A DNA stretch of 64,000 nt from Thermocatellispora tengchongensis (GCF_014202315.1 NZ_JACHGN010000005.1:357227-421226); one strand, 5' to 3'. Numbered from the stretch's first letter, positions 25,820 through 35,986 are shown. Program-made: numbers and translations. Notes: generated by a model from the sequence alone, not told the origin.

Positions 25820-26746
25820 GTGTCGCTTCGTGAGCTTGTCGTGCTCGGCACGTCCAGCGCCGTGCCCACCCGGCGGCGTAACCACAACGGCTACCTGCTG
25901 ATGTGGGACGGCGAGGGGTTCCTGTTCGACCCCGGGGAGGGGACCCAGCGGCAGATGGTGCTGGCCGGGCTGAGCGCGCACGACATCACCTGGATCTGCC
26001 TGACGCACATGCACGGCGACCACTGCCTGGGGGTGCCGGGGGTGGTCCAGCGCATCGCGCGCGACAAGGTGCCGCACACCGTCACGGCCACGTTCCCCGC
26101 GAGCGGGGAGACGTACTGGCGGCGGCTGCGGCACGCCGCCGTGTTCGGCGACACCGACGTGATCGCCGAACGGCCGCTGTCCGGGCCGGTGGCGGAGCTG
26201 CGGGCCGGGGAGCTGACGCTCACCGCGCGCCTGCTGTCGCACCCGGTCGAGGCGTACGGCTACCGGGTGCAGGAGCCCGAGGGGCGGCGCATGCTGCCCG
26301 AGCGGCTGGAGGCCCGGGGGGTGCGCGGGCCCCTGGTCGGGCGGCTCCAGCGGGAGGGCGCGGTGGTGGCCCCCGACGGCTCGACGGTCACGCTGGAGGA
26401 GTGCAGCGAGCCGCGCCCCGGGCAGAGCATGGCGTTCATCATGGACACCCGCGAGTGCGAGGGCATCGCCCCGCTCGCCGAGGGCGCCGACCTGCTGGTG
26501 ATCGAGTCCACGTTCCTGTCGCCGGAGGCCGCGCTCGCCGAGCAGTACGGCCACCTGACGGCCGCCCAGGCGGGCCGGATCGCGGCCGAGGCGGGCGTGC
26601 GCCACCTCGTGCTCACCCACTTCTCCGAGCGGTACGACGTGAACGACGAGCCCCGCTTCCTGGCCGAGGCCGCGGCGAGCTACTCCGGCCCCATCACCCT
26701 CGCCCACGACCTGGACCGCATCCGGGTGCCCAGACGCGCCCGCTGA
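25820..26746 (+). CDS. rnz: Ribonuclease Z
   Basis: Metallo-beta-lactamase-fold endonuclease that trims tRNA 3' ends. Conserved parts: LVVLGTSSAVPTRRRNHNGYLL at the start, the zinc motif THMHGDHCLGVPG, RLLSHPVEAYGYRV, AFIMDTRECEGI, and the late HLTAAQAG and LTHFSERY motifs. 308 residues from GTG 25820, preceded by GGGGATT. Typical bacterial short form. Its end faces the LigB-like gene across 6 bases. Confidence 0.95.
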   Translation: MSLRELVVLGTSSAVPTRRRNHNGYLLMWDGEGFLFDPGEGTQRQMVLAGLSAHDITWICLTHMHGDHCLGVPGVVQRIARDKVPHTVTATFPASGETYWRRLRHAAVFGDTDVIAERPLSGPVAELRAGELTLTARLLSHPVEAYGYRVQEPEGRRMLPERLEARGVRGPLVGRLQREGAVVAPDGSTVTLEECSEPRPGQSMAFIMDTRECEGIAPLAEGADLLVIESTFLSPEAALAEQYGHLTAAQAGRIAAEAGVRHLVLTHFSERYDVNDEPRFLAEAAASYSGPITLAHDLDRIRVPRRAR

Positions 26747-26752
26747 GCCCGC

Positions 26753-27487
26753 TCAGGGGGCGTCGGCGCGGCGGGTCCACAGGCTGACGAAGTAGCCCAC
26801 GCCGTACGGCTCCTCGTAGTAGACCTTCCGCTCCCGGAAGCCGCCCCGCTCGCGGGCGTCGCACGCGGCCCCGGCCAGCACCTGCAGCGCCGCCCTGCCC
26901 GCGAAGGACAGCTCCTCGGCCTCCTCCGGGTCGAGCGCCGCCAGCGCCTGGGTGTCGGCGCCTTCGAGCACGTGCCGGACGTGGTCGTCGTAGGAGCGGG
27001 CGCGCGGATCGAGGTAGCCGGGGGCCTTCTCGCTCAGGCAGGCCGAGCCGTCGGCCATGACCAGCAGCGCCACCCGGGGGGCCGTACCGGCCAGCCGCCG
27101 TCCCAGCCTGGCGCACGCCTCGGGCGGGGCGTCGAACGCCACCGCCTGGAACCCGGTCACCCGGCCGTGCACCCCCTCCCGCTCCAGCAGCCACCGCCCG
27201 ACGGCCAGGGACAGCGGCAGCACCGGCGCGCCGTCGCCGACGCGCACGTCCACGCCCCAGGGCGCGAACGATCCGGCGGCGTCGGGCGGGTACATCACGG
27301 TCGCGGGACGCCCTCCGCCCCCGGCGGCGCCGCCCACCACGATCAGGGCGTCGGGCTCGGTGCGTACCAGGGAGCGCAGCACCCGGCCGCAGGCCAGCCG
27401 CAGGTTGTCCAGCTCGCCCGCGGCCCGGCCCGCCAGCTCGGGCACGATCAGCGGCGGATGCGGGCACACGGCGGCGGCGACGATCAC
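26753..27487 (-). CDS. Class III extradiol dioxygenase-like (LigB fold) protein
   Basis: A 244-residue protein with the LigB fold: AAAVCPHPPLIVPEL at the start, DALIVVGGAAGGGG after it, and LLVMADGSACLSEKAPGYLDPRARSYD in place of the usual metal/base region. In Mycobacterium and Streptomyces a homologue sits beside miaA and miaB and is annotated as a conserved hypothetical. The metal ligands of true dioxygenases are only partly evident, so the catalytic activity is uncertain. The conserved position suggests a core, perhaps tRNA-related, role. GTG 27487 is the start. Confidence 0.8.
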   Translation of the reverse strand: MIVAAAVCPHPPLIVPELAGRAAGELDNLRLACGRVLRSLVRTEPDALIVVGGAAGGGGRPATVMYPPDAAGSFAPWGVDVRVGDGAPVLPLSLAVGRWLLEREGVHGRVTGFQAVAFDAPPEACARLGRRLAGTAPRVALLVMADGSACLSEKAPGYLDPRARSYDDHVRHVLEGADTQALAALDPEEAEELSFAGRAALQVLAGAACDARERGGFRERKVYYEEPYGVGYFVSLWTRRADAP

Positions 27488-27868
27488 CGTTCCACGCTAC
27501 CCCGACCGCGACCGGCGCGATCCGACGGCCTCGCACCGCCCGTTTCGGCCGTCCGTAAGCCGGGCGCGGCAGGGGCGAGAAGCGGCACCGAAGTGGGGTT
27601 TCACGGCGTACGGCGCGGCATATCGCGGGCCGCCGGGAGGCGGCGGAATTCCCATTGATCGTTCTCACCGGCGAGGGCCGCGGGGCCGTGAGACCGGTCA
27701 CCGAGGGAGGGTCCGCCGCCGCTGACCTGCCCAACCACCGAAATAGACGACAAGTCGTGATTCCTCTGTGATTGGTGGGCAGTGGTTCCGTTATTGCGGC
27801 TACTGTGGTCGGGCACCCTCGGAAGCCGTGGAGGTTTCCCCCGATACGACCGCAGGGAGTTGTCATTC
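27488..27868. other. Gene-free gap with divergent promoters
   Basis: No credible ORF in this 381-base stretch, which separates the leftward LigB-like gene from a rightward membrane protein. It is more AT-rich around 27720-27800 (AATAGACGACAAGTCGTGATTCC), the likely rightward promoter zone. I saw no strong palindrome or RNA gene. Confidence 0.4.
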
Positions 27869-28492
27869 ATGCAAGGCCACGTTGGATCATCGACGGGCCA
27901 TCCCGACCAGCACGGCCCGACCGAATACCTCGACGGTCCGGGCTCCGGACCCGCCCCCGGCCCCCGTCCCAGGACCAGGGCGAAGCGCACGGGCGGACCC
28001 AAGGGCAAGCGCGGCCTGGCCATTGCCGCGGGCGCCCTCGTCGCCGTCCTCGCGGGCGGCGGCATCGCCGTCGCCGTCCTCAACGACGCCAGACCGGCGA
28101 ACGACGGCGGCACCCCGGTAAGCCAACCGACCGACAGCGGCGCCGCGACCGGCGACGACGATCAGCCCCAGGAAGCCGACACCCCGGCCGACGCCGGCAA
28201 GGACAAGAACAAGGACAAGGACACCGGCTCCGGCGACGACGGCCTCCCCGCCGACGCCACCGACACCATCCCCAGAACCGGCGGCGGCACAGACGGCGGC
28301 ACTGACGGCGGCACCGATACCGGCACCGACCGCGGCACCGACGAGCAGGCGCCCCAGCGAGGCAGCGCCGGCAAGAACAACGGCGACGGCACCACCAAGA
28401 ACCAGAACCAGAACCAGGAGGAAGAGGAGGTGTCCGAGTGGCCGTTCGACGGTCCTCCGGGCTGGATCGCCCCCCAGGGCCCCGCGAACTGA
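27869..28492 (+). CDS. Single-pass membrane protein with low-complexity exterior
   Basis: A 207-residue protein with a Pro/Gly-rich cytoplasmic head (about 1-45), a basic stop RTRAKRTGGPKGKRG and one transmembrane helix (about 51-71, LAIAAGALVAVLAGGGIAVAV). A long hydrophilic tail follows with Asp/Lys runs, GTDGGTDGGTDTGTDRGTD repeats, Asn/Gln runs and an EEEEV stretch. It closes in WPFDGPPGWIAPQGPAN, the only non-repetitive outer segment and possibly the functional part. No family recognised. ATG 27869 follows GGGAG. A strong hairpin terminator lies 57 bases past the stop. Confidence 0.65.
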   Translation: MQGHVGSSTGHPDQHGPTEYLDGPGSGPAPGPRPRTRAKRTGGPKGKRGLAIAAGALVAVLAGGGIAVAVLNDARPANDGGTPVSQPTDSGAATGDDDQPQEADTPADAGKDKNKDKDTGSGDDGLPADATDTIPRTGGGTDGGTDGGTDTGTDRGTDEQAPQRGSAGKNNGDGTTKNQNQNQEEEEVSEWPFDGPPGWIAPQGPAN

Positions 28493-28548
28493 CCACTCCC
28501 ACCCAGGGGTGACCCCCCACCACATCCACCGGCCCTACGGCCGGCCCC

Positions 28549-28586
28549 GCCGCCGCCCCGATCCCGAGCCGGGGCGGCGGCTCTTT
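28549..28586 (+). terminator. Terminator hairpin after the membrane-protein gene
   Basis: Perfect 11-bp stem GCCGCCGCCCC (28549-28559) with GGGGCGGCGGC (28571-28581), 11-base loop and a short TCTTT tail. The remaining part of the gap up to 28811 holds no ORF or other clear structure. Confidence 0.75.
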
Positions 28587-28811
28587 CATCTCCCCCGGAA
28601 TCACCTCGCCCGAAAAAGCCTCGCCGCCCATGGGCGAGCTTGCGCGGCATGGGCGAGCGCGGCGATTCGGGCAACGGGGAGCACCTGCCCCCGCCTGAGC
28701 CCTCAGGGCTCCGGGTGGAGGTCAGGGGCTGGTCAGGTCGCATCCCCGTGCCTCGCGCCGGCCGCTGTCGGGCGAGGGTGAGGCCGCCCGCTGCCCGACC
28801 GGCGCCGGGGG

Positions 28812-30314
28812 TCAGGGGGTGGGGGCGCAGGCGTGGGCTGGGGACGGGGTGGACGGGGGGCGGCCGATGGTGGGCATGCCGAGCATGACGCCCTTGGCGC
28901 CGGAGGGCTGGGGGGTCGCGTTGCGGGAGGCCCAGGCGTCGCCGGCGCGGGTGCGGCGTACGGATCTGGCGGGGGTGTCGGAGACCAGGTGGTGCGGGGC
29001 CGCGTAGGTGATCTCGACCTGGGCCACGTCGCCGGGGCGGGGGATCTCGTCGCCGGGGGTGAAGTGGACGAGGCGGTTGTCGGGGGCGCGGCCGGACAGG
29101 CGGTGGGTGGCGTCGTCCTTGCGGCCCTCGCCCTCGGCGACCAGGACCTCCACGACCTTGCCGACCTGGGCGCGGTTCTCGGCCCAGGAGATCTCCTCCT
29201 GGAGGGCCACGAGGCGCTCGTACCGCTCCTGGACGACCTCCTTGGGCACCTGGCCGTCCATGGTGGCGGCGGGGGTGCCGGGGCGGATGGAGTACTGGAA
29301 GGTGAAGGCGTTGGCGAAGCGCGACTGGCGGACGACGTCGAGGGTGGCCTGGAAGTCCTCCTCGGTCTCGCCGGGGAAGCCCACGATGATGTCGGTGGAG
29401 ATGGCCGCGTCGGGCATGGCGGCGCGGACCCGCTCGATGATGCCGAGGTAGCGCTCGGCGCGGTAGGAGCGGCGCATGGCCTTCAGGATGCGGTCGGAGC
29501 CCGACTGGAGCGGCATGTGGAGCTGGTGCATGACGTTGGGGGTCTCGGCCATGGCGGCGATCACGTCGTCGGTGAACGCGGCCGGGTGGGGCGAGGTGAA
29601 GCGGACCCGCTCCAGGCCCTCGACGTCGCCGCAGGCGCGCAGCAGCTTGCCGAACGCGAACCGGTCGCCGAACTCCACGCCGTAGGTGTTGACGTTCTGC
29701 CCGAGCAGGGTGATCTCAAGCACGCCCTGCTCGACCAGCGCGCGGACCTCGGCCAGTACGTCGCCGGGGCGGCGGTCCTTCTCCTTGCCGCGCAGCGAGG
29801 GCACGATGCAGAACGTGCAGGTGTTGTTGCAGCCCACCGAGATCGACACCCAGGCGGCGTACGCCGACTCGCGCTTGGTCGGCAGGGTGCTGGGGAAGAC
29901 CTCCAGCGACTCCTTGATCTCGACCTGGGCCTCACGCTGAACCCGGGCGCGTTCGAGGAGCGCCGGGAGGGAGCCGATGTTGTGCGTGCCGAAGACCACG
30001 TCGACCCACGGCGCACGGCGTACGATCTCGCCCTGGTCCTTCTGCGCCAGGCAGCCGCCGACGGCGATCTGCATGCGCGGGTTGCGCACCTTGGCGGGGC
30101 GCAGGTGGCCGAGGTTGCCGTACAGGCGGTTGTCGGCGTTCTCGCGCACGGCGCAGGTGTTGAACACGACCACGTCGGCGGCCTCGCCCTCGCCCGCGCG
30201 GACGTAGCCGGCGTCCTCCAGCAGGCCGGCGAGCCGCTCGGAGTCGTGCACGTTCATCTGGCACCCGTAGGTCCTGACCTCGTAGGTACGGATGCTCTCG
30301 TCGGTGGCATTCAT
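28812..30314 (-). CDS. miaB: tRNA-2-methylthio-N6-dimethylallyladenosine synthase
   Basis: Radical-SAM methylthiotransferase acting on i6A37, the product of MiaA. The first Fe-S cluster cysteines are Cys18 (TYGCQMN), Cys54 (FNTCAVREN) and Cys88 (VGGCLAQ). The radical-SAM cluster uses Cys162, Cys166 and Cys169 ([19 protein letters not shown]). A TRAM-like domain near residue 375 is followed by a low-complexity tail of about 50 residues. 500 residues. ATG 30314 is the start. Leftward, monocistronic. Confidence 0.97.
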   Translation of the reverse strand: MNATDESIRTYEVRTYGCQMNVHDSERLAGLLEDAGYVRAGEGEAADVVVFNTCAVRENADNRLYGNLGHLRPAKVRNPRMQIAVGGCLAQKDQGEIVRRAPWVDVVFGTHNIGSLPALLERARVQREAQVEIKESLEVFPSTLPTKRESAYAAWVSISVGCNNTCTFCIVPSLRGKEKDRRPGDVLAEVRALVEQGVLEITLLGQNVNTYGVEFGDRFAFGKLLRACGDVEGLERVRFTSPHPAAFTDDVIAAMAETPNVMHQLHMPLQSGSDRILKAMRRSYRAERYLGIIERVRAAMPDAAISTDIIVGFPGETEEDFQATLDVVRQSRFANAFTFQYSIRPGTPAATMDGQVPKEVVQERYERLVALQEEISWAENRAQVGKVVEVLVAEGEGRKDDATHRLSGRAPDNRLVHFTPGDEIPRPGDVAQVEITYAAPHHLVSDTPARSVRRTRAGDAWASRNATPQPSGAKGVMLGMPTIGRPPSTPSPAHACAPTP

Positions 30315-30462
30315 CGCACTCCAAGACTAGGCGCTCCCCCGGGCGGCGGCAGCCACACCGGAGGCGTCCGGAGGATCACCGCGGTTCTTACGATCTGACA
30401 TGGTTTGACTGACACGGGGCTCCAGCTCTTGGACATCCTGTGATCCGATCGGTACCCCTTGG

Positions 30463-30492
30463 TTAGTGACGGGTGCCCTAAGCATGCATAAC
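30463..30492 (+). promoter_or_regulatory. Possible promoter of the glu operon
   Basis: TTAGTG at 30463-30468, an 18-base spacer and CATAAC at 30487-30492. The start point would be at or next to the gluA ATG (30503), and there is no ribosome site, so gluA may be leaderless. Confidence 0.3.
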
Positions 30493-30502
30493 GTTGACGA
30501 CC

Positions 30503-31258
30503 ATGACGGAGAACGGGGATGCGATTCCGCTCGTCAGGTTGGAAGCGGTCAACAAGCACTTCGGGGACCTGCACGTCCTGCGGGACATCGATCTGACGGT
30601 GGATCGTGGCGAGGTGCTGGTGGTCATCGGCCCTTCGGGCGGGGGGAAGTCCACTTTGTGCCGGACCATCAACCGGCTTGAGACCATCGACAGCGGCACC
30701 ATCTACTTCGAGGGCCGGCCGCTGCCCGCCGAGGGCGCCGCGCTGGCGCGGCTGCGCTCCGAGGTCGGCATGGTGTTCCAGTCGTTCAACCTCTTCGCCC
30801 ACAAGACGATCCTGGAGAACGTCACGCTCGGGCCCACGAAGGTGCTGCGCAAGCCGCGGCAGGAGGCCGAGAAGCGGGCCATGGAGCTCCTGGAGCGCGT
30901 GGGGATCGCCTCGCAGGCCCAGAAGTACCCCGCCCAGCTCTCCGGCGGCCAGCAGCAGCGTACGGCCATCGCCCGCGCGCTGGCGATGAACCCCAAGATG
31001 ATCCTGTTCGACGAGCCGACCTCCGCGCTGGACCCCGAGATGGTGCAGGAGGTCCTGGACGTGATGATCGGCCTGGCCCGCGACGGGATGACGATGGTGG
31101 TGGTCACCCACGAGATGGGCTTCGCCCGCCGCGCGGCCCACCGGGTGGTCTTCATGGCCGACGGCCAGATCGTGGAGCAGAACACGCCCGACGAGTTCTT
31201 CACCAATGCCCGGACCGACCGGGCGAAGGACTTCCTGTCCAAGATCCTCACGCACTGA
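30503..31258 (+). CDS. gluA: Glutamate ABC transporter ATPase
   Basis: Polar amino-acid (PAAT) ABC ATPase. Walker A is GPSGGGKST, the Q-loop VFQSFNLF, the signature LSGGQQQR, Walker [16 protein letters not shown] and the switch histidine VTHEMGF. 251 residues from ATG 30503, with TTG 30494 as an alternative. It is first in a four-gene cluster in the order ATPase, binding protein, two permeases, the gluABCD layout of corynebacteria and Streptomyces, where it also lies near recA. Glutamate as substrate is inferred from this match. Confidence 0.9.
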   Translation: MTENGDAIPLVRLEAVNKHFGDLHVLRDIDLTVDRGEVLVVIGPSGGGKSTLCRTINRLETIDSGTIYFEGRPLPAEGAALARLRSEVGMVFQSFNLFAHKTILENVTLGPTKVLRKPRQEAEKRAMELLERVGIASQAQKYPAQLSGGQQQRTAIARALAMNPKMILFDEPTSALDPEMVQEVLDVMIGLARDGMTMVVVTHEMGFARRAAHRVVFMADGQIVEQNTPDEFFTNARTDRAKDFLSKILTH

Positions 31259-31367
31259 CCTTCCCGGCCTCGCCGATCCCGGCGGCCGTCCCGGGCGGTC
31301 GGAGGCCGGAAACGCGCTTCACAAGCTCATCGGCTTGACAACGACATCAGCGGAAGAAGAGGTGGAA

Positions 31368-32264
31368 ATGCGGGTACGACGTATCAGTGTGGTGCTGGCC
31401 GCGGCCGGCGCCCTGACCATGGGGCTTGCCGCCTGCGGCACTGACGGCGGCGGCGAGTCCGCGGCCACCGGCGGCACCGACCAGGCCACCACCTCCGTGG
31501 TCGACAAGGTCAAGAACACCAAGCGCATCGTCGTCGGCACCAAGTGGGACCAGCCGGGCCTCGGCCTGGCCTCCGGCACCGGCGAGCCCCAGGGCTTCGA
31601 CGTGGACGTCGCGAAGTACATCGTCAAGGAGATCGCCGGCGACCCGAACGTGCAGATCGAGTGGAAGGAGTCGGCGTCCTCCAACCGCGAGCCCTTCCTG
31701 CAGAACGGCACGGTGGACATCATCTTCGCCACCTACTCCATCACCGAGGAGCGCAAGAGCAAGGTGACCTTCGGCGGGCCGTACATCGTGGCCCACCAGG
31801 ACACGATGGTGCGCAGCGACGCCACCGACATCACCAAGGCCACCGACCTGAAGGGCAAGCGCATCTGCCAGGCGGCCGGCTCCAACTCCTACAAGCGGAT
31901 CACCGACCCGCCGCCGGACGGCAAGCTCGACCTCGACGCCCAGCTCGTGGGCGCCAACAACTACTCCGAGTGCATCTCCAAGCTCAGCGGCAACAACCTG
32001 GACGCGGTCACCACCGATGACCTGATCCTGGCCGGTTTCGCCGCCCAGGGCGGAGACTTCAAGATCCTCGGTGACCCGTTCACCGACGAGAAGTACGGCG
32101 TCGGCCTGAAGAAGGGCGACATCAAGACCTGCGAGGCCGTCAACGCGGCCATCACCAAGATGTACTCCGACGGCACGGCCAAGCAGTTGTTCGACAAGTG
32201 GTTCGGCAAGGCGAAGGGCCTGACCCCGCCGACCGCCGCGCCCGCGTTCGAGGGCTGCTCGTAG
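31368..32264 (+). CDS. gluB: Glutamate ABC transporter binding lipoprotein
   Basis: Solute-binding lipoprotein of the SBP_bac_3 family. Signal peptide with lipobox GLAAC (cysteine near residue 23). Binding-domain hallmarks are RIVVGTKWDQPGLG, GFDVDVAKYIVKEI, GTVDIIFATYSITEERK and LDAVTTDDLILAGFA. 298 residues. ATG 31368 follows AGAAGAGGTGG; the reading frame runs upstream past it without homology. Confidence 0.92.
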   Translation: MRVRRISVVLAAAGALTMGLAACGTDGGGESAATGGTDQATTSVVDKVKNTKRIVVGTKWDQPGLGLASGTGEPQGFDVDVAKYIVKEIAGDPNVQIEWKESASSNREPFLQNGTVDIIFATYSITEERKSKVTFGGPYIVAHQDTMVRSDATDITKATDLKGKRICQAAGSNSYKRITDPPPDGKLDLDAQLVGANNYSECISKLSGNNLDAVTTDDLILAGFAAQGGDFKILGDPFTDEKYGVGLKKGDIKTCEAVNAAITKMYSDGTAKQLFDKWFGKAKGLTPPTAAPAFEGCS

Positions 32265-32360
32265 TCATCTCCGACATCGACGCCAAGACGCCGATACGTA
32301 CGGCGGCCGGTGGCCCGGCCCTGGGTCACCGGCCGCCGCCGTCCCCGTGGCTGGAGCACG

Positions 32361-33029
32361 ATGGATGAACTGATCAGATACGCCCCGGACCTCGCGCGGG
32401 GCTTCGCGGTGAACATGCAGCTCGCCCTGGCCTCCGCGGTCCTGTCGCTGATCCTGGGCACGGTCCTGGTGGCGATGCGCGTCTCGCCCACCCCGGTGCT
32501 GCGCGCGGCGGGCGCCGCGTACGTCAACATCGTGCGCAACACACCGCTCACGCTGTTGCTGGCGTTCTGCGCGCTCGGGCTCAGCGACAAGATGGGCCTG
32601 GTCTTCTCCCAGAATCCGAGCACCAACGGCTTCCTGCTGGTGACCATGGGCCTGTCGCTCTACACCGCCACGTTCGTCTGCGAGGCGCTGCGCGCGGGCA
32701 TCAACACCGTGCCGTTCGGGCAGGCCGAGGCCGCGCGGGCGATCGGGCTGACGTTCTCGCAGTCGCTGCGGCTGATCATCCTGCCGCAGGCGTTCCGGGC
32801 CGTGATCGCGCCGCTGGGCAGCGTGATGATCGCGATGATCAAGAACACGACGGTCGCCGTCGCCGCCGGTTACCTCGCCGACGTGGCGTTCGCCATGAAG
32901 GACACCTTCGACAAGACGGGCGTGTCGATTCCGATCTTCATCGGGATCGCGCTGGCGTTCATGGCCGTGGTGCTGCCGATCGGCCTGTTCACCGGCTGGC
33001 TGTCGCGCAAGCTGGCGGTGGCCCGATGA
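32361..33029 (+). CDS. gluC: Glutamate ABC transporter permease GluC
   Basis: Polar amino-acid permease of 222 residues with about five membrane helices. The conserved cytoplasmic loop AARAIGLTFSQSLRLIILPQAFRAVIAPLG (EAA motif) contacts the ATPase. The helix YVNIVRNTPLTLLLAF is typical of the HisM/GlnP family. ATG 32361 follows a GGAG site. The stop overlaps gluD (ATGA). Confidence 0.92.
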   Translation: MDELIRYAPDLARGFAVNMQLALASAVLSLILGTVLVAMRVSPTPVLRAAGAAYVNIVRNTPLTLLLAFCALGLSDKMGLVFSQNPSTNGFLLVTMGLSLYTATFVCEALRAGINTVPFGQAEAARAIGLTFSQSLRLIILPQAFRAVIAPLGSVMIAMIKNTTVAVAAGYLADVAFAMKDTFDKTGVSIPIFIGIALAFMAVVLPIGLFTGWLSRKLAVAR

Positions 33030-33934
33030 ACCGGGCGAACGTCCTGTTCGACGCGCCCGGCCCCCGGGGGCGGCTGCGCAACCACCTGCTCACCGCGATC
33101 GGGCTCGTCGCGCTCGCCGCGATCGGCTACTTCATCTACTCGAAGTTCGAGCAGAAGGGCCAGTGGCAGGCGGAGGTCTGGGAGCCGTTCATCCAGCCCA
33201 GGGTCTGGACCGACTTCATCCTGCCCGGCCTGCGCGGCACGCTCGTCGCCGCCGGCCTCGCCGCGGTGTGCGCGCTGGCCTTCGGCGCGATCTTCGGCCT
33301 GGCCCGGCTGTCGGACCACGCCTGGATCCGCGTCCCGGCCGGGGTCGTGGTGGAGGTCTTCCGCGCCATCCCGCTGCTGCTGCTGATTTTCTTCATCTTC
33401 TACGTGATGCCGCAGTTGCTCGGCGGCGGCGACTACGTCCTGTTCGCGCTGGTCGCCGGGCTGACGTTGTACAACGGGTCGGTGCTGGCCGAGGTCGTGC
33501 GCGCGGGCGTGCTGGCCGTGCCCAAGGGCCAGTCGGAGGCGGCGTACGCGATCGGGCTGCGCAAGACCGGCGTGCTGTGGCGCATCCTGCTGCCGCAGGC
33601 GGTGACCGCGATGATGCCGGCGATCGTCAGCCAGCTCGTGGTGCTGCTGAAGGACACCGCGCTGGGCTTCATCATCTCCTACGTCGATCTGCTCAGCATG
33701 GGCTTCCGGATCATCCCGCCGAACTTCCGCCCCGCCGACACGCTCATCTCGGCGGCGATCGTCATCGGCGCCATCTACATCCTGCTGAACATGCTGCTCA
33801 GCGCTTTGGCCACCTGGCTGGAGCGGCGCAGCAGGCGCAGCAAGAAGACCGCGGCGCCCCCGGTCGCCCCGACCAACATCCCCGGCGGCCTGGGCGGCCG
33901 GCCCCCGGCCCCGGCGGCGCTGGGCAGCGAGTAG
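33026..33934 (+). CDS. gluD: Glutamate ABC transporter permease GluD
   Basis: Second permease, 302 residues. Several membrane helices, a VEVFRAIPLLLLIFFIFYV helix and the EAA loop SEAAYAIGLRKTGVLWRILLPQAVTAMMPAI. A Pro/Arg-rich cytoplasmic tail of about 45 residues ends the protein. It overlaps gluC by four bases and is followed by a strong terminator, so the operon ends here. Confidence 0.92.
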   Translation: MNRANVLFDAPGPRGRLRNHLLTAIGLVALAAIGYFIYSKFEQKGQWQAEVWEPFIQPRVWTDFILPGLRGTLVAAGLAAVCALAFGAIFGLARLSDHAWIRVPAGVVVEVFRAIPLLLLIFFIFYVMPQLLGGGDYVLFALVAGLTLYNGSVLAEVVRAGVLAVPKGQSEAAYAIGLRKTGVLWRILLPQAVTAMMPAIVSQLVVLLKDTALGFIISYVDLLSMGFRIIPPNFRPADTLISAAIVIGAIYILLNMLLSALATWLERRSRRSKKTAAPPVAPTNIPGGLGGRPPAPAALGSE

Positions 33935-33956
33935 CAGTCCCCGATACACCCGTTTC

Positions 33957-33990
33957 CCCCCGTACGCCGGGCCCGCCCGGCGTACGGGGG
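33957..33990 (+). terminator. Strong terminator of the glu operon
   Basis: 15-bp perfect stem (33957-33971 with 33976-33990; arm CCCCGTACGCCGGG) and a CCCG tetraloop, 23 bases past the gluD stop. The strongest hairpin in the window. Confidence 0.8.
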
Positions 33991-34056
33991 ACGCCTCCCG
34001 CCGCACACGCGCCGCTATCGGCCACACGCGGCGCGGATTTCCGGCAGGATGCGGCT

Positions 34057-35982
34057 ATGTCCCCCGAGCAGTCCGCCGCGCCGTCGCCGGAACGGCCGGC
34101 CGTGCCGTATTCCTCGTGGCCGTCCCCGATCAGCACCGCCGACGTCGCGCGCTCCGGGCTGCGGCTGGCGTTCCCCACCGTCCTGGGCGAGGAGGTGTGG
34201 TGGGCCGAGGACCGTCCGTCCGAGGGCGGGCGTACCACGATCGTGCACCGCTCGGCCGACGGCTCCCGCCGTGAGCTGCTGGCCGCCCCGTGGAGCGCGC
34301 GGTCGCGGGTGCACGAGTACGGCGGCCGCTCCTACGCGGTGGCGCCGGGCCGGGGCGTGGTCTTCGCCAACCAGGCCGACCAGCGCCTCTACCTGCTCCC
34401 CGCCACCGGCGACGGTGAGCCGTGCCCGCTGACTCCCCCGCCCTCCGTCCCCGCCGGGGTCCGCTACGCCGACCTGGTGGTGCACGGCGAGGAGGTCTGG
34501 GCCGTGTGCGAGCGGCACCACGACGACGGCAAGATCGTCCGCTCGATCGTGTCGGTCCCGCTCGACCCGCTCGCGCCCGGCGGCGGCGAGCCTCGGGAGC
34601 GGGTCACGGGCAGCGACTTCTACGCCGCCCCCGCGATCTCCCCCGACGGCGAGCACCTGGCCTACATCTGCTGGAACCACCCGCGCATGCCCTGGGGCGG
34701 CACCGAGCTGCGGGTCACCCGCCTCGCCGACGGCCACTCCTGGACCGTCAAGGGCGGCTCGTCCGAGTCGGTGCTCGCCCCGCGCTGGCGCGACGACCGG
34801 CACCTCTACCTGATCTCCGACTGGTCCGGGTGGTGGAACCTGTACCAGATCGGCATCTTCGGCACTTCCTCCCAGGCGCTGTTCCCGGCGGAGGAGGAGT
34901 TCGCGCTGCCGCCGTGGGTGCTGGGCACCCGTCCGTACGAGGTGCTGGCCGACGGGCGGCTGGCGGTGCTGCACGGGCGCGAGGATCTGCGGCTCGGCCT
35001 GCTCGACCCCGAGACCGGGGCCCTGACCGACCTCGACGTGCCCTACGACGGGTGGCAGCCGATGCTGGCCGCCGACGGCACGACCCTGGCCGGCGTCGCG
35101 TACGGCGCGGCGGTGCCGTCCTCGGTGGTCCGGCTCGACCTCGTCACCGGCCGCGTCGAGGCGCTGCGCCGCGACATCGAGGAGCTGCCCGACGTCGCCT
35201 ACCTGCCCCGCCCGCGGCCGGTGGAGATCGAGACCCGGCTCGGCCGATCCGTGCACGCGATCGTCTACCCGCCCGCCAACCCCGAGGTCACCGGCGACGG
35301 GGGCCCGCCGCCGTACGTCGTGTTCGCGCACGGCGGTCCAACCGCGCACAGCTCCACCGCGCTGGACCTGGAGAAGGCGTTCTTCACCAGCCGCGGCATC
35401 GGTGTCATCGACGTCAACTACGGCGGGTCCAGCGGCTACGGCCGCGCCTACCGCGAGCGGCTGCGCGGCCAGTGGGGCATCGTGGACGTCGAGGACGTGA
35501 TCGCCGCGGCCGAGTGGCTGGCCGCCGAGGGGCTGGCCGACCCGGCGCGGATCGCGATCCGGGGCGGCAGCGCGGGCGGCTGGACCGCCATGGCCGCCTG
35601 CTGCGCCTCCACCGTGTTCGCCGGCGGGGTCTCCTACTACGGCGTGAGCGCGCTGGCCCCGCTCGCCGCCGCCACGCACGACTTCGAGTCGCGCTACATG
35701 GAGTGGCTGGCCGGGCCTCCCGACCCCGCCGTGTACGCCGCCCGCGAGCCGCTGGGCCGCGTCGAGGGCATCACCTGCCCCATGCTGCTGATGCAGGGCC
35801 TGGACGACCCGGTCGTGCCCGCCTCGCAGTCGGAGGCGTTCGCCGCCGCCCTCGACGCGCGCGGGGTGCCGTGCACGTACCTCACCTTCGAGGGCGAATC
35901 ACACGGCTTCCGCCGCACCGAGACCCGCAGCGCCGCCCTGGCCGCCGAGCTGGCCTTCTACCAGCAGCTCTTCCTGCTGTAG
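34057..35982 (+). CDS. S9 family prolyl oligopeptidase-like peptidase
   Basis: A 641-residue cytoplasmic serine peptidase of the acylaminoacyl-peptidase/DPP4-like group. An N-terminal beta-propeller (about 25-390) carries WGGTELRVTRL and WSGWWNLYQI motifs. The alpha/beta-hydrolase domain has PYVVFAHGGPTAHS, the nucleophile in GGSAGGWTA (Ser near 508), Asp in MQGLDDPVVP (near 589) and His in GESHGFRR (near 622). The triad is complete. ATG 34057 starts it. It meets rny tail to tail, 4 bases apart. The substrate is unknown. Confidence 0.92.
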   Translation: MSPEQSAAPSPERPAVPYSSWPSPISTADVARSGLRLAFPTVLGEEVWWAEDRPSEGGRTTIVHRSADGSRRELLAAPWSARSRVHEYGGRSYAVAPGRGVVFANQADQRLYLLPATGDGEPCPLTPPPSVPAGVRYADLVVHGEEVWAVCERHHDDGKIVRSIVSVPLDPLAPGGGEPRERVTGSDFYAAPAISPDGEHLAYICWNHPRMPWGGTELRVTRLADGHSWTVKGGSSESVLAPRWRDDRHLYLISDWSGWWNLYQIGIFGTSSQALFPAEEEFALPPWVLGTRPYEVLADGRLAVLHGREDLRLGLLDPETGALTDLDVPYDGWQPMLAADGTTLAGVAYGAAVPSSVVRLDLVTGRVEALRRDIEELPDVAYLPRPRPVEIETRLGRSVHAIVYPPANPEVTGDGGPPPYVVFAHGGPTAHSSTALDLEKAFFTSRGIGVIDVNYGGSSGYGRAYRERLRGQWGIVDVEDVIAAAEWLAAEGLADPARIAIRGGSAGGWTAMAACCASTVFAGGVSYYGVSALAPLAAATHDFESRYMEWLAGPPDPAVYAAREPLGRVEGITCPMLLMQGLDDPVVPASQSEAFAAALDARGVPCTYLTFEGESHGFRRTETRSAALAAELAFYQQLFLL

Positions 35983-35986
35983 GGCG

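Noticed and set aside
25228-25887. 219-codon minus-strand frame over the AbiEii remnant
   Set aside because: Arg/Pro-rich with no family match; the plus-strand fragments match a known family.
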